A stretch of DNA of 64,000 nucleotides. It comes from JAABVY01 sp964627935. GTDB lineage: Bacteria; Zixibacteria; MSB-5A5; JAABVY01. Below, piece after piece: positions 27,158 to 35,724 of this stretch (within the stretch, counting starts at the first letter, position 1; each line of letters begins with the position of its first letter). The stretch is from NCBI GenBank assembly GCA_964627935.1, contig CAZVLB010000012.1, positions 1-64,000 on the forward strand, in the 5' to 3' direction. A model generated the notes under the pieces. It had not been told where the DNA came from and ran no database searches. It saw nothing but the letters and a program-made list of their open reading frames with translations. Made by a program: the position numbers and the translations under genes.

Positions 27158-27224
27158 ACATCTCCCGGGTCGACTCGGAAATTCCCCAAAGTCGCTGTCA
27201 GATAACTTCTTAAAATCTCGCTTC

Positions 27225-27587
27225 TTATTTTCCGCGCTTTGGACCTTTTATCAGGCGGCCGTCTTCATCTCGTTTCACAGAAGCCGGATTCTTCTCCATA
27301 AACTTATCCAGGGCCTTTTTGGGATGCTCCTCTTTTTCAACCTCTGCATGCTCCTTTTTGGAAAATGATGCGCTTTGGGACTGTTTTTTGGTCTCTGAGA
27401 GGCTTGAGGCAGATTTGTTTTCCCCCGCTGCCGTGGCCTTGATTTCGCCTTTTACCTCGCCCCTGATCTCGCCTTTGATGATGATTTCATTTTTTTTCTT
27501 GCCCTTGTTGTCGGCTCCGGATGTATTCTGTTTCTGCGCAGGTACGGCCGGCTTAAGTGAAAGAAGCGGATTATCGGGTATTTTCAT
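27225..27587 (-). CDS. Small charged low-complexity protein
   Basis: 120 residues, very rich in Lys, Glu and Ser. A perfect AGGAGG site 4-5 nt before the ATG and a hairpin terminator after the stop make it a real gene. The middle has a short repeat of the form I-x-G-E (IKGEIRGEVKGEIKATAAGE). The rest looks disordered. No family recognised. A consensus FNR-type box lies 17-30 nt upstream of the start. Confidence 0.7.
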   Translation of the reverse strand: MKIPDNPLLSLKPAVPAQKQNTSGADNKGKKKNEIIIKGEIRGEVKGEIKATAAGENKSASSLSETKKQSQSASFSKKEHAEVEKEEHPKKALDKFMEKNPASVKRDEDGRLIKGPKRGK

Positions 27588-27603
27588 TCAACCTCCTTTT
27601 CAC

Positions 27604-27617
27604 TTGATGTAAATCAA
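27604..27617. promoter_or_regulatory. Perfect FNR-type box
   Basis: TTGATGTAAATCAA matches TTGAT-N4-ATCAA exactly. On the minus strand it is too close to the 120-aa gene start for class II activation, so it would overlap the start region and fit repression. On the plus strand it could drive transcription toward flagellin, with GATAAA at 27638-27643 as a weak -10. Confidence 0.5.
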
Positions 27618-27880
27618 ATTACATGCCATCGGAGTGAGATAAATGTATACATGGACAAAACGTGCATATTTTCTCAAGCGAATCTTTTTGGCGCATAAAA
27701 ATCCGATTATTTCGCAGCAAATTCAGGCATTTTATTCGGATTTATTATTGGATTTCTGCCATATTTTTTGGCCACATCCCATAGAAGACATTCATTTTCG
27801 GCCCTGATTATCATTTCGGTTATCGAATTATCTCTAAATATTCTATGGAATTAGCGGAATTTCTCTTATAGGGCCTTGGT
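27618..27880. other. Intergenic region upstream of flagellin
   Basis: An A+T-rich non-coding stretch with no convincing open frame. It could contain the enhancer sites expected for the sigma-54 promoter that follows, but I could not define them. Confidence 0.4.
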
Positions 27881-27896
27881 GGGCATGTTGATTGCA
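27881..27896 (+). promoter_or_regulatory. Sigma-54 promoter of flagellin
   Basis: GGGCATG-TTGA-TTGCA matches TGGCACG-N4-TTGCA with two mismatches and the exact GG-N10-GC spacing. Expected start about 27908, giving a leader of about 20 nt that includes the AAGGAG ribosome site of flagellin. Confidence 0.7.
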
Positions 27897-27928
27897 TTTA
27901 CCGCCTGCGGAGTAAAAGGAGTTATTTT

Positions 27929-28696
27929 ATGGGCATATCTCTGTTGAACAGCGTCGGTGTTATCAACACCATCCGGAATATCTCGACTATTCAGCGTTCG
28001 CTGATGAAAACCGGAAAAAAACTGTCCAGCGGCCTGAAAATCAATCAGGCTTCTGATGGTCCGGCCAGTCTGGTTATTTCGGAGAGAATGCGTGCCCAGA
28101 TAGGATCGATCGCCCAGGAACTGACCAACCTGGACAACAACATCAATATGAGTAATGTTGCTGACCAGGCCATGACTGGTCTGGAAGACCAGTTAATCGA
28201 ATTACGTGAACTGGCTATCGGGGCAGCCAATTCCGCCACAAATGATGACAGCACCCTGTCAGCCTATCAGGGAGCGGCCGACAATGTCGTTTCATCATAT
28301 AACAGGGTTGTAGATGAAACCTCATTCGGTACGCAGAAGCTGCTGGATGGTTCCGAGGGATCTGTCACCAGTGTGGACAAATTGCAGGATATCGATCTCT
28401 CAACTCCCGAGAAGGCCGCGCAGGCGGTCGAAATGATCGATGAGGAGCTGGGAAAGCTGAGTTCCGGGCATATCCAGGTCGGAGCGAATACCTCCACCTA
28501 TATGGAGTCGTTCCGTAATAACCTGGAGGTAACCCACAACAATATGATCGCGGCCGAGTCCACGATCAGGGATACCGACTATGCCGTGGAGCAGTCTAAC
28601 CTGATAAACCTCCTCATCCAGCAAAAGAGCGGGGTTGCCATGCTGGCGCAGGGTAACCTGCAGGCCGAAGCGGTTTTCGGCCTCTTGAGCATTTAG
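27929..28696 (+). CDS. fliC: Flagellin, short form
   Basis: 255 residues. Both conserved ends are present: N-terminal coiled coil (LSSGLKINQASDGPASLVISERMRAQI) and C-terminal segment (AAESTIRDTDYAVEQSNLINLLIQQKSGVAMLAQ). The variable outer domains D2/D3 are almost missing, as in many minimal flagellins. It lacks a usual C-terminal ending of -LL(G/R), ending VFGLLSI instead. AAGGAG 7 nt before the ATG. It stands alone, with its own sigma-54 promoter and terminator; no other flagellar gene is in the window. Confidence 0.93.
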   Translation: MGISLLNSVGVINTIRNISTIQRSLMKTGKKLSSGLKINQASDGPASLVISERMRAQIGSIAQELTNLDNNINMSNVADQAMTGLEDQLIELRELAIGAANSATNDDSTLSAYQGAADNVVSSYNRVVDETSFGTQKLLDGSEGSVTSVDKLQDIDLSTPEKAAQAVEMIDEELGKLSSGHIQVGANTSTYMESFRNNLEVTHNNMIAAESTIRDTDYAVEQSNLINLLIQQKSGVAMLAQGNLQAEAVFGLLSI

Positions 28697-28811
28697 GACA
28701 TGCCTCTTCCCCTGGGCAATTTTGGGAAACGGGCAGGCAATTGGATTTCGGCACTTATAACTTTTGTCGAATTCCGACATTGGAATCGATAGGATATACC
28801 GGATTCCGGAT

Positions 28812-28844
28812 TCGGGACGTCAATCACGATGTCCCGATTTTTTT
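28812..28844 (+). terminator. Rho-independent terminator downstream of flagellin
   Basis: Stem TCGGGAC/GTCCCGA (28812-28818 with 28831-28837), 12-nt loop, then seven T residues. It lies 116 nt past the flagellin stop. Confidence 0.88.
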
Positions 28845-28892
28845 ATGCAACAATCGCCATGTATATTTATATCTTAGGGCGGGTGATATTAT

Positions 28893-29240
28893 ATGAACCA
28901 GGTTGAAACAGGATTTGAACAGTTTTTTACGGGCATATTTGACAGTCTGCTCTTGTTTCTCGTAATACCGCTCTCAATCCCCACATTTATCGGCTATCAT
29001 CTGCTGGTGCTGAAAAGATACCGAAATGCCCTGATCAGCTTGAGTATATCTTTTATTATTGGCATGGTCTACCTGGTCTGGATCGGGCCATTGGCAACCG
29101 CTGTGATTATAGCCTACATCACCGTGTTCTATATTCTCCTGATCGGCCCCTTCTGGCTCCTGGAAAAAGGTATCAACTGGTATGAAAAAAAATATATCTA
29201 CGATAAGTATATGAAGAAAAGGAAATCCGATGATCAATGA
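28893..29240 (+). CDS. Small integral membrane protein
   Basis: 115 residues with three hydrophobic segments (about 17-40, 46-66 and 68-90) and a strongly basic C-terminal tail (YMKKRKSDDQ), so the tail is probably cytoplasmic. No family recognised. Converges on prmC with a 7-nt overlap. Confidence 0.6.
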   Translation: MNQVETGFEQFFTGIFDSLLLFLVIPLSIPTFIGYHLLVLKRYRNALISLSISFIIGMVYLVWIGPLATAVIIAYITVFYILLIGPFWLLEKGINWYEKKYIYDKYMKKRKSDDQ

Positions 29241-30112
29241 TTGGCAGGGCTTTCTGCCAACCTGAAGACAACCACCCGTTCAATTCCGCGATAATCCTCG
29301 ACAGTCTGAATATGCTCCAGGCCATGTTCATCAACAGCCATACGCTTGACTTGCGGCGCCTGACCCATAGCCACCTCGCTGATTAAATAGCCGCCCGGTT
29401 TGAGGTATTCACCCGCCCCGGCTAACATCGGCCTGATAAAATCCAGGCCATCCGCCCCCGACAATAACGCCCTTCTTGGCTCAAAGCGTTTGATCTGCTC
29501 ATGCAGGTTATCGAATTCGCCCTCACGGATATAGGGTGGATTTGATGTGATAATATCGAATTTGACCTGCACTTCTTTAACCGGATTAAACAGGTTGCCG
29601 CAGTGAAATTGAATTTTGTCGGCTACATTATTCAGATGGGCATTTTCCTCAGCCAGTTGCAATGAATCCCGGGATAGATCGGTGGCATGAAAATTCTGAT
29701 CCGGGCTGTTGACCGCAATGGAGATAATTATATTACCCGAACCTGTGGCCAGGTCGAGAATATGCAGGCCCGCTCTTCCGTCTATCATGTCAATTGCAGT
29801 CGAAACCACAAATTCCGTCTCAGGTCGTGGAATCAGGGCCCGCGGATCGGCCTTGAATTTTATACCATAGAACTCGCATTCACCCAGGATATATTGAAGC
29901 GGCTCGAAATTCAGCCTGCGTTCTACCAGCTTTGCGATTTTTGCTTCCTCTGCGGTAGACAATTTACGCTCGGGATTCAAATACAGGTCGACTTTGCCCA
30001 GGCCGATTACTTTTTCCAGCATGCGTTCGATATTCTGACGGGGAGCCTCAACTGCGGCGCGATCGAGGATATGATCGTAATGCTTGATAAGGTCAATTAG
30101 CTTTTGTGGCAT
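29234..30112 (-). CDS. prmC: Release factor glutamine methyltransferase
   Basis: 292 residues. Methylates the Gln of the GGQ motif in release factors RF1 and RF2, using S-adenosylmethionine. The SAM motif (ILDLATGSGNIIISIA) and catalytic NPPY (TSNPPYIREGE) are plain, as is ALIPRPETEF. It lies downstream of prfA, its substrate gene, but separated from it by tldD, pmbA and a Tat peptide gene on the same strand. Confidence 0.95.
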   Translation of the reverse strand: MPQKLIDLIKHYDHILDRAAVEAPRQNIERMLEKVIGLGKVDLYLNPERKLSTAEEAKIAKLVERRLNFEPLQYILGECEFYGIKFKADPRALIPRPETEFVVSTAIDMIDGRAGLHILDLATGSGNIIISIAVNSPDQNFHATDLSRDSLQLAEENAHLNNVADKIQFHCGNLFNPVKEVQVKFDIITSNPPYIREGEFDNLHEQIKRFEPRRALLSGADGLDFIRPMLAGAGEYLKPGGYLISEVAMGQAPQVKRMAVDEHGLEHIQTVEDYRGIERVVVFRLAESPANH

Positions 30113-30120
30113 GGATATGA

Positions 30121-30327
30121 TTATTCCCTGTCGATGGGAAATTCATGCAGATTGGTTTCATCCCAGCCTGAACATCCGCCCCTGACATCGCCGTAATGCA
30201 TGCGCACCGGCTGGGAAGACCCCGATATCCTCGGGGTCGGATTCTGGGCCGAGAACAACTGGCCTGGAAGGATAACCGTGACCACTGCGCCCATACCGAA
30301 TATCTTTATAAAGTCCCTGCGCTTCAT
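30121..30327 (-). CDS. Small Tat-signal peptide protein coupled to pmbA
   Basis: 68 residues. Begins MKRRDFIKIFGMGAVV, a typical twin-arginine signal, cleaved probably near QLFSA, leaving a mature peptide of about 40 residues with a single Cys and Gly-rich GDVRGGCSGWDE. The start ATG overlaps the pmbA stop (ATGA), giving translational coupling, and prmC starts 8 nt after it. No family recognised. Position suggests a partner or substrate of the TldD/PmbA protease (inference). Confidence 0.65.
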   Translation of the reverse strand: MKRRDFIKIFGMGAVVTVILPGQLFSAQNPTPRISGSSQPVRMHYGDVRGGCSGWDETNLHEFPIDRE

Positions 30328-31682
30328 TCTTCCACCCCCTCGGGCATCAGGTTGAAACCATCCACCTTGATATATGGCAATAACATGATTACCGAATATT
30401 GCGGATAAAGCTGACGTTCGCCGGAAATCATCTGCACGCTTGAAAGCATTTCAAGTATCGACTGCGCCATGCGCATATTGACGATCGGTTTGCTGATCTG
30501 TCCGTCTTCGATCAGAAAAGTGCCGTCCAGGGTAGTACCGGTCACCATCGTGCGCATCGGGTTGAGATAATTGACATACCAGAAATGGGTGATATATATG
30601 CCCCGCTCAGTGGAGGCAATCATTTCATCAACTGAACTGGAACCGGCCGCCATAGTAAGGAATTTGGGATAAGGCGAAAATGTTTTATAGGCCGGATGAG
30701 CGTGGCCGGTTGATTTCTCATTGGCCATCCCGGCATAATAGGAATTCCAAACCACATTGCGGGCTATGCCGTTTTCGATCAGCACCACTCTCTGACGTGG
30801 CACGCCCTCATAATCGAAAGGCATTCCCTGTATCCGTTTATGATAGGGGTCCTCGATCAGGCTGACATTCTGCCCGGCGATCTGATTACCGATATTGCCG
30901 GCCATAAATGACCGCCGCGTGACGAATGTCTTGCATCCGAAGCCCATAAATGACAATAGCAGCACCATCTGCCCCACCGCCGCCGGCTCGAGTATCACAG
31001 TATACGGTCCGCCCGGCAATTCCACCGGATCTGCCGATTTTACCGCTTTCTCTGAGGCACGCTGTGCAAGACCCAGGGGATCGATTTTGCCGATATCGCG
31101 GTTGAATCCGATAGCATAGCCGGAGCGATCATTGTCATCGCTCAATGTCAACGAAAGCTCAGCCTTGGTACCACGAAAAAATTGCTCAGTACCGAGAGAA
31201 TTAACCACCGCCGCAAGGTCCGTTGTAGTGCGATAAGCTCCTGATGCGGTCAGGTTGTTTTTAGCGCCTTCAACTGCAATTGTCGAGACAGCGTCGGCAC
31301 GGGTTGTCGGCAAGGCCTGGTCGGTAGCCTCGTAATAGCCTTTTACAGTGATTGCAGGCGGTGATGAGGGCAGTGTCTGAAAGGCCTCATCACGGCTCTG
31401 TACTGAGCTGATTTCCTGTGACGCCTTGATCGTATTTTTTATATCATCCAGTTTCAGGCTGTTGGATACGGCTAAGCCGATTTGCTTATTTCGTATTGTT
31501 CTGACGATTACTTTATTATCGGACAATGCCAGGTTCTGGGTGATTTTGCTTTCCGCGAAACGGGTCAGGGACAGCTTTTCCCCCTCCAATGCGATTTCGG
31601 TCTGGTCGGCGGTCGATGATTTCAATGCCTCTCTGAATGTGGTCAATATATAATCCTCTGTCAGTGCAACTTTATCCGGCAT
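30324..31682 (-). CDS. pmbA: TldD/PmbA family protein, non-catalytic (TldE-type) subunit
   Basis: 452 residues. The fold is recognised from GPYTVILEPAAVGQMVLLLS, then IEDPYHKRIQGMPFDYEGVPRQRVVLIENGIARNVVWNSYYA. The position of the HExxxH zinc motif in TldD is EPAAVGQM here, so the zinc ligands are missing as expected for the TldE/PmbA partner. TldD and TldE form a heterodimeric protease that trims unfolded small proteins and modified peptides. Directly follows tldD (3 nt). Confidence 0.9.
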   Translation of the reverse strand: MPDKVALTEDYILTTFREALKSSTADQTEIALEGEKLSLTRFAESKITQNLALSDNKVIVRTIRNKQIGLAVSNSLKLDDIKNTIKASQEISSVQSRDEAFQTLPSSPPAITVKGYYEATDQALPTTRADAVSTIAVEGAKNNLTASGAYRTTTDLAAVVNSLGTEQFFRGTKAELSLTLSDDNDRSGYAIGFNRDIGKIDPLGLAQRASEKAVKSADPVELPGGPYTVILEPAAVGQMVLLLSFMGFGCKTFVTRRSFMAGNIGNQIAGQNVSLIEDPYHKRIQGMPFDYEGVPRQRVVLIENGIARNVVWNSYYAGMANEKSTGHAHPAYKTFSPYPKFLTMAAGSSSVDEMIASTERGIYITHFWYVNYLNPMRTMVTGTTLDGTFLIEDGQISKPIVNMRMAQSILEMLSSVQMISGERQLYPQYSVIMLLPYIKVDGFNLMPEGVEE

Positions 31683-31685
31683 ACT

Positions 31686-33125
31686 CTAACCTACCTTGAC
31701 ATTTCTGAACCTGCAGGGCGAACATCCCTGTGCCGTACGAGCATTCTGTCCCGGCTGACCCTTACCGCAATTGGGCGTGCCCCACAGCACCCACTGGCTC
31801 CGGTCGCCGATCGCATCACATGAATTCCAAAAATCAACAGTATTACCCGAATATCTTGGCGATTTAATCATCCCGGCCAGTTTGCCGTCGCGGATCAGCC
31901 AGCCGATTTCACCGCCCAGCGTAAATCCCTCACGATTATCATCGATGGACCAGCTATTGGGGGATGTTATATAGATCCCGTTATCGATTCCGGCAATCAA
32001 ATCATCGAAACTGCTCTCTCCCGCATTCATGATAATATTGGGGATACGCACTATGGGCACATTGTTCCATCCCTCCGCACGGCTGCAGGCTGTCGATTTT
32101 TTGCCGATCCGTGCGGCAGTCTCGCGGTCCGAAAGATAATTGACGAGAATGCCGTTTTCAATCAATGACACCCTTTCGGTTTTGACACCTTCGTTATCAT
32201 AGGCATAGGTCGCCAGTCCGCCCGGATATGTGGAATCTGCATAAAATGAAACTATATCTGAAGCATATTTAAGCTCGTTTAATTTATCTGTGGTAGCAAA
32301 AGACACACCCGAGAAATTGCGTTCATAGCCGAACACACGATCCAGTTCCAATGGATGCCCGACCGATTCATGAATCTGCAAAGATACCAGATCGCCGCCC
32401 AGCACTATATCCATAGTCTCCTGCGGGCATTCACCGGCCGATAACAAGGCAAAAGCCTCGCCGGCGGTACGTAAAAGCTCATTTTCGAAGTCGAACTTAT
32501 CCATGATTTCGTATCCACCCGTGATCCATTGACCTCCCGGCGTCGGGAATGATCTTTCGGTGCGGTCACGATGCGACCGGACTATGCCGCATGATGTTCC
32601 GGTACCGGATTGATAAATATCCTGTGTAATCTTTGATCCCTCGCTGGAGGCAAAATAAATGCGGGTGCGATAGAAAGTCATAAATACCGATGTCGAATTG
32701 AGCTCATCGGAGACTTTCATCATATTTTCCAGGTCCTTGAGGAGCTGTATTTTCTCCTTCAGTGGAACCGCAAATGGATCTTTTTCAATCGGGGTTGTGT
32801 AGCTGTCCCGGACTGCATTTACCGGCGCAAGTTCTATCGGCGACCGGTTTAATTTCGCTGAAGCCCCGGCTATTGCCACCGCCCGTTCAACGGCACTTCT
32901 GACCTGAGATTCATTCATGACCGAATCGGCGGCAAAGCCCCAGGCGCCATCGGCAATCACCCTGACCGCAAAGCCTTTTGATGATGTGCGGTTAATCAGT
33001 TCCGGGCTGCCATTGCGAATCGAAAGGCTCTCCTCACTGATGATCTCATGACGAAAATCAGCGTATGATACCCCCATACTTTTAGCGTGTTCAAGTGCCA
33101 GGCTGTCGAGATTTCCGATATCCAT
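31686..33125 (-). CDS. tldD: TldD metalloprotease, catalytic subunit
   Basis: 479 residues. The zinc motif HESVGH (252-257) is intact, and the C-terminal CGKGQPGQ supplies the conserved cysteine ligand. TldD works with TldE/PmbA to trim small unfolded polypeptides; known substrates in other species are CcdA and microcin B17. First gene of a compact run with pmbA, the Tat peptide and prmC. An odd extra C-terminal C-x2-C (CSPCRF) is present, common in members of this branch. Confidence 0.95.
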   Translation of the reverse strand: MDIGNLDSLALEHAKSMGVSYADFRHEIISEESLSIRNGSPELINRTSSKGFAVRVIADGAWGFAADSVMNESQVRSAVERAVAIAGASAKLNRSPIELAPVNAVRDSYTTPIEKDPFAVPLKEKIQLLKDLENMMKVSDELNSTSVFMTFYRTRIYFASSEGSKITQDIYQSGTGTSCGIVRSHRDRTERSFPTPGGQWITGGYEIMDKFDFENELLRTAGEAFALLSAGECPQETMDIVLGGDLVSLQIHESVGHPLELDRVFGYERNFSGVSFATTDKLNELKYASDIVSFYADSTYPGGLATYAYDNEGVKTERVSLIENGILVNYLSDRETAARIGKKSTACSRAEGWNNVPIVRIPNIIMNAGESSFDDLIAGIDNGIYITSPNSWSIDDNREGFTLGGEIGWLIRDGKLAGMIKSPRYSGNTVDFWNSCDAIGDRSQWVLWGTPNCGKGQPGQNARTAQGCSPCRFRNVKVG

Positions 33126-33200
33126 ATCTAATATTCTATAGTTTAAATCAGGTTCAGCTATTGTACTTAATTGAATTGCTTATGTCAAAGATTGAGTTCC

Positions 33201-34289
33201 TTATGATGACGGTTCGCCTGCGACTTCAATTTCTTCCAGCTTGGCGGAACGGTCTGCTAATGTCAGCGATTCAATCAACTCATCCAGGTCACCCTGCAGG
33301 ACCGCATCCAGTTTGTACAATGTCAGCCCGATCCTGTGATCGGTAATCCGCCCCTGCGGAAAATTATATGTTCTAATCTTGGCTGACCTGTCGCCTGTGG
33401 ATACCATGGCTTTGCGCTGGCTGGCAATCGCCGATTCCTGCTCAGCAATGGCCTTGTCCAGGAGACGGGCGCGCAAAACTTTCATGGCCTTCTGTTTATT
33501 CTTGAGCTGCGATTTCTCATCCTGGCAGCTGACCACCAGCCCGGTCGGAACGTGAGTTATCCGTACCGCCGAGTCAGTGGTATTGACCGACTGACCGCCG
33601 GGGCCTGAGGAACGGTAAACATCCACACGGAGATCATTCGGATCGATATCGATATCGACATCCTCGGCCTCCGGAAGAACCGCTACCGATGCGGCCGATG
33701 TATGAATTCGTCCGGATGATTCCGTTTCCGGTACTCGTTGCACACGGTGAACACCTGATTCGAATTTAAGATGGCCATAAACGCCTTCGCCCTCAACCAG
33801 GAAGATAATTTCCTTAAAACCGCCGACTCCGGTAGGATTTGAACTCAATACTTCGGATTTCCAGCCCTGGTCCTCGATATAGCGCTGATACATGCGGTAC
33901 AAATCGGCGGCAAACAGGCCGGCCTCCTCACCTCCCGTTCCGGCGCGGATTTCTATAATCGTATTCTTGAAATCATTGGGGTCTTTAGGAACCAGGAGCA
34001 GCTTAAGCTTCTCCTCCAGTTCCTCGATCTGGGGATAAAGCTCCTCCAGCTCGGCCCGAGCCATCTCGACCAGTTCCTCATCCTCTTCATGGCGCTTGAC
34101 CTGTTCATCATCCTTAATAGTCTGATACATCTTTTTGTATTCGCGTCCGACCTCGAGGATTTCCACGACCTCTTTACGTTCGCGGGAGATTTCGGTCACT
34201 TTGCGCTGGTTGGAAAGCACCGCCGGATCGGAGAGCTTTTTATCCAGTTTTTCCAGCTTCTTTTCCAGGTTATCTATGATATCAAGCAT
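33201..34289 (-). CDS. prfA: Peptide chain release factor 1
   Basis: 362 residues. Ends translation at UAA and UAG. The catalytic GGQ motif (SSGPGGQSVNTTDSAVRITHVPTG) is present, and RVPETESSGRIHTS carries the P-x-T (PET) recognition tripeptide of RF1 rather than the SPF of RF2. It is the likely substrate of PrmC encoded downstream. Its start overlaps the DUF1385 stop by one base (TAATG), so the pair is coupled. Confidence 0.96.
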   Translation of the reverse strand: MLDIIDNLEKKLEKLDKKLSDPAVLSNQRKVTEISRERKEVVEILEVGREYKKMYQTIKDDEQVKRHEEDEELVEMARAELEELYPQIEELEEKLKLLLVPKDPNDFKNTIIEIRAGTGGEEAGLFAADLYRMYQRYIEDQGWKSEVLSSNPTGVGGFKEIIFLVEGEGVYGHLKFESGVHRVQRVPETESSGRIHTSAASVAVLPEAEDVDIDIDPNDLRVDVYRSSGPGGQSVNTTDSAVRITHVPTGLVVSCQDEKSQLKNKQKAMKVLRARLLDKAIAEQESAIASQRKAMVSTGDRSAKIRTYNFPQGRITDHRIGLTLYKLDAVLQGDLDELIESLTLADRSAKLEEIEVAGEPSS

Positions 34290-35236
34290 TACTGATTAGC
34301 CTCGACTTTTTCTTCTTCGACCTGATCATCCATGCGCAACGAACTGCGCAGGGCCACGATGGCGACCTCGAGCTGGCTGACGTCGGGTTCCTGGGTGGTG
34401 ATTCTCTGCAGCCAGAGTCCGGGCTGAATCAGGAAACGGGTTAATGCATTATCACGGGTTTTTCCGGATAATTTCAGGAGCTCATAGGATAAACCGGCCA
34501 CTATCGGCAGCAGTGCGAAATGAATCAGAAAACGTGTCAAAAGCGCCGGCGGATATCCTGTGATCAGATAATATATGGTGTCTGAAATCGAATATGTCAG
34601 GATCGCCAGGATGGCTACGATCAGGATAAAGCTGGTGCCGCAGCGGGGATGGAGCCGGGTATATTTTTTCGCATTTTCGGCAGTCAGATCCTCGCCGTTT
34701 TCATAGGCGAAAATGGACTTGTGTTCCGCGCCATGATACTCAAATACTCGCCTGAACTCGCCAAAACGGGATATGGCCCAGACATAAGCCAGGAACATGG
34801 CCACACGAATAACACCAGCTACCAGATTAAACGACAGAGCCTCTTTGCTGACGCCCAAAAGCGATGAGAATAAAAGCGGCAGGAAGAAAAATATGCCGAT
34901 TCCCAGCGCAAAGGCTACAATCGCGGTCAGGCCCATGATGAAATTATTCGTTTTTTTGGATGTTTCCTTGCCCTCGGCAATGTCGATATCCTCGGCCGCG
35001 ACTGAGGCGGAAAAATTCAATGTCTTGATTCCAATTGAAAGCATCTCGACCAGTGATACCGCCCCGCGTACTATCGGCAGGCCCAGAATTTTGTTGCGTT
35101 TGGTGTAAGAGACAAAATCCTCGGATTTAATCTCGATTTCCCCCGATGCTCTCCTGACAGCAGTTGAGACGCGATCCTTGGAGCGCATCATCACACCCTC
35201 AATTACTGCCTGTCCTCCAACGTTCAAATCTGGCAT
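34289..35236 (-). CDS. DUF1385 family membrane protein
   Basis: 315 residues. The N-terminal VGGQAVIEGVMMRSKDRVSTAVRR and EHKSIFAYENGEDLT are the DUF1385/YqhQ signature; four to five membrane segments lie between about 95 and 250. The function is unknown. DUF1385 genes are commonly found beside prfA and rpmE, as here, so the arrangement is conserved. Confidence 0.9.
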   Translation of the reverse strand: MPDLNVGGQAVIEGVMMRSKDRVSTAVRRASGEIEIKSEDFVSYTKRNKILGLPIVRGAVSLVEMLSIGIKTLNFSASVAAEDIDIAEGKETSKKTNNFIMGLTAIVAFALGIGIFFFLPLLFSSLLGVSKEALSFNLVAGVIRVAMFLAYVWAISRFGEFRRVFEYHGAEHKSIFAYENGEDLTAENAKKYTRLHPRCGTSFILIVAILAILTYSISDTIYYLITGYPPALLTRFLIHFALLPIVAGLSYELLKLSGKTRDNALTRFLIQPGLWLQRITTQEPDVSQLEVAIVALRSSLRMDDQVEEEKVEANQ

Positions 35237-35261
35237 GACAAATTTACTCCGGTTTTAGGCA

Positions 35262-35296
35262 CAAAAATAGACAGCATCCAAAACTCGGATGCTGTC
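35262..35296 (-). terminator. Rho-independent terminator of rpmE
   Basis: Perfect 10-bp stem (35296-35287 with 35279-35270 on the minus strand), 7-nt loop, then a run of U residues, just after the rpmE stop. Confidence 0.92.
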
Positions 35297-35308
35297 CATT
35301 TATAGTTG

Positions 35309-35551
35309 CTATTTTTCTTTCTCTGCTTCCTTTTCCCCGGCCTGCTTTTTGGCGAATTTCTCGTATTTTCTCTTGAAACGCTCAACACGTCCTGCCGTAT
35401 CGATCAGTTTCTGCCGTCCGGTGAAAAACGGATGACAGGCACTGCAAATATCAACGCGGATTTCCTTTTCGGTCGCACGAGTCTTGACCTGATTACCGCA
35501 GGCGCAGGTTATGGTAGCATCGACATATTTCGGATGAATACCTTCCTTCAT
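35309..35551 (-). CDS. rpmE: Ribosomal protein L31
   Basis: 80 residues from the ATG at 35551, chosen because AAGGAG lies 9 nt upstream (a longer frame adds ten residues). MKEGIHPKYVDATITCACGN is the family start; C-A-C and C-x2-C (CSACHPF) make it the zinc-binding form, found under zinc-replete conditions. It has a charged C-terminal extension (about 15 residues, Lys/Glu-rich). Upstream of the DUF1385-prfA pair, but separated by a terminator. Confidence 0.96.
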   Translation of the reverse strand: MKEGIHPKYVDATITCACGNQVKTRATEKEIRVDICSACHPFFTGRQKLIDTAGRVERFKRKYEKFAKKQAGEKEAEKEK

Positions 35552-35724
35552 CTCAATCATCTCCTTTAGGTTTCCGCTCACAAAGCTTTAAAATGTAGCG
35601 GATTTTGCCAAAAAAGCAAGCAAAATATCTGCTCTTTATAACCATTTAAACAAGAGCGGGTTCCATATCAAATTCGGCATACCGTTGATCCAGTCAAAAG
35701 GAGCGGTCAATCCCGCAAAAAGGG

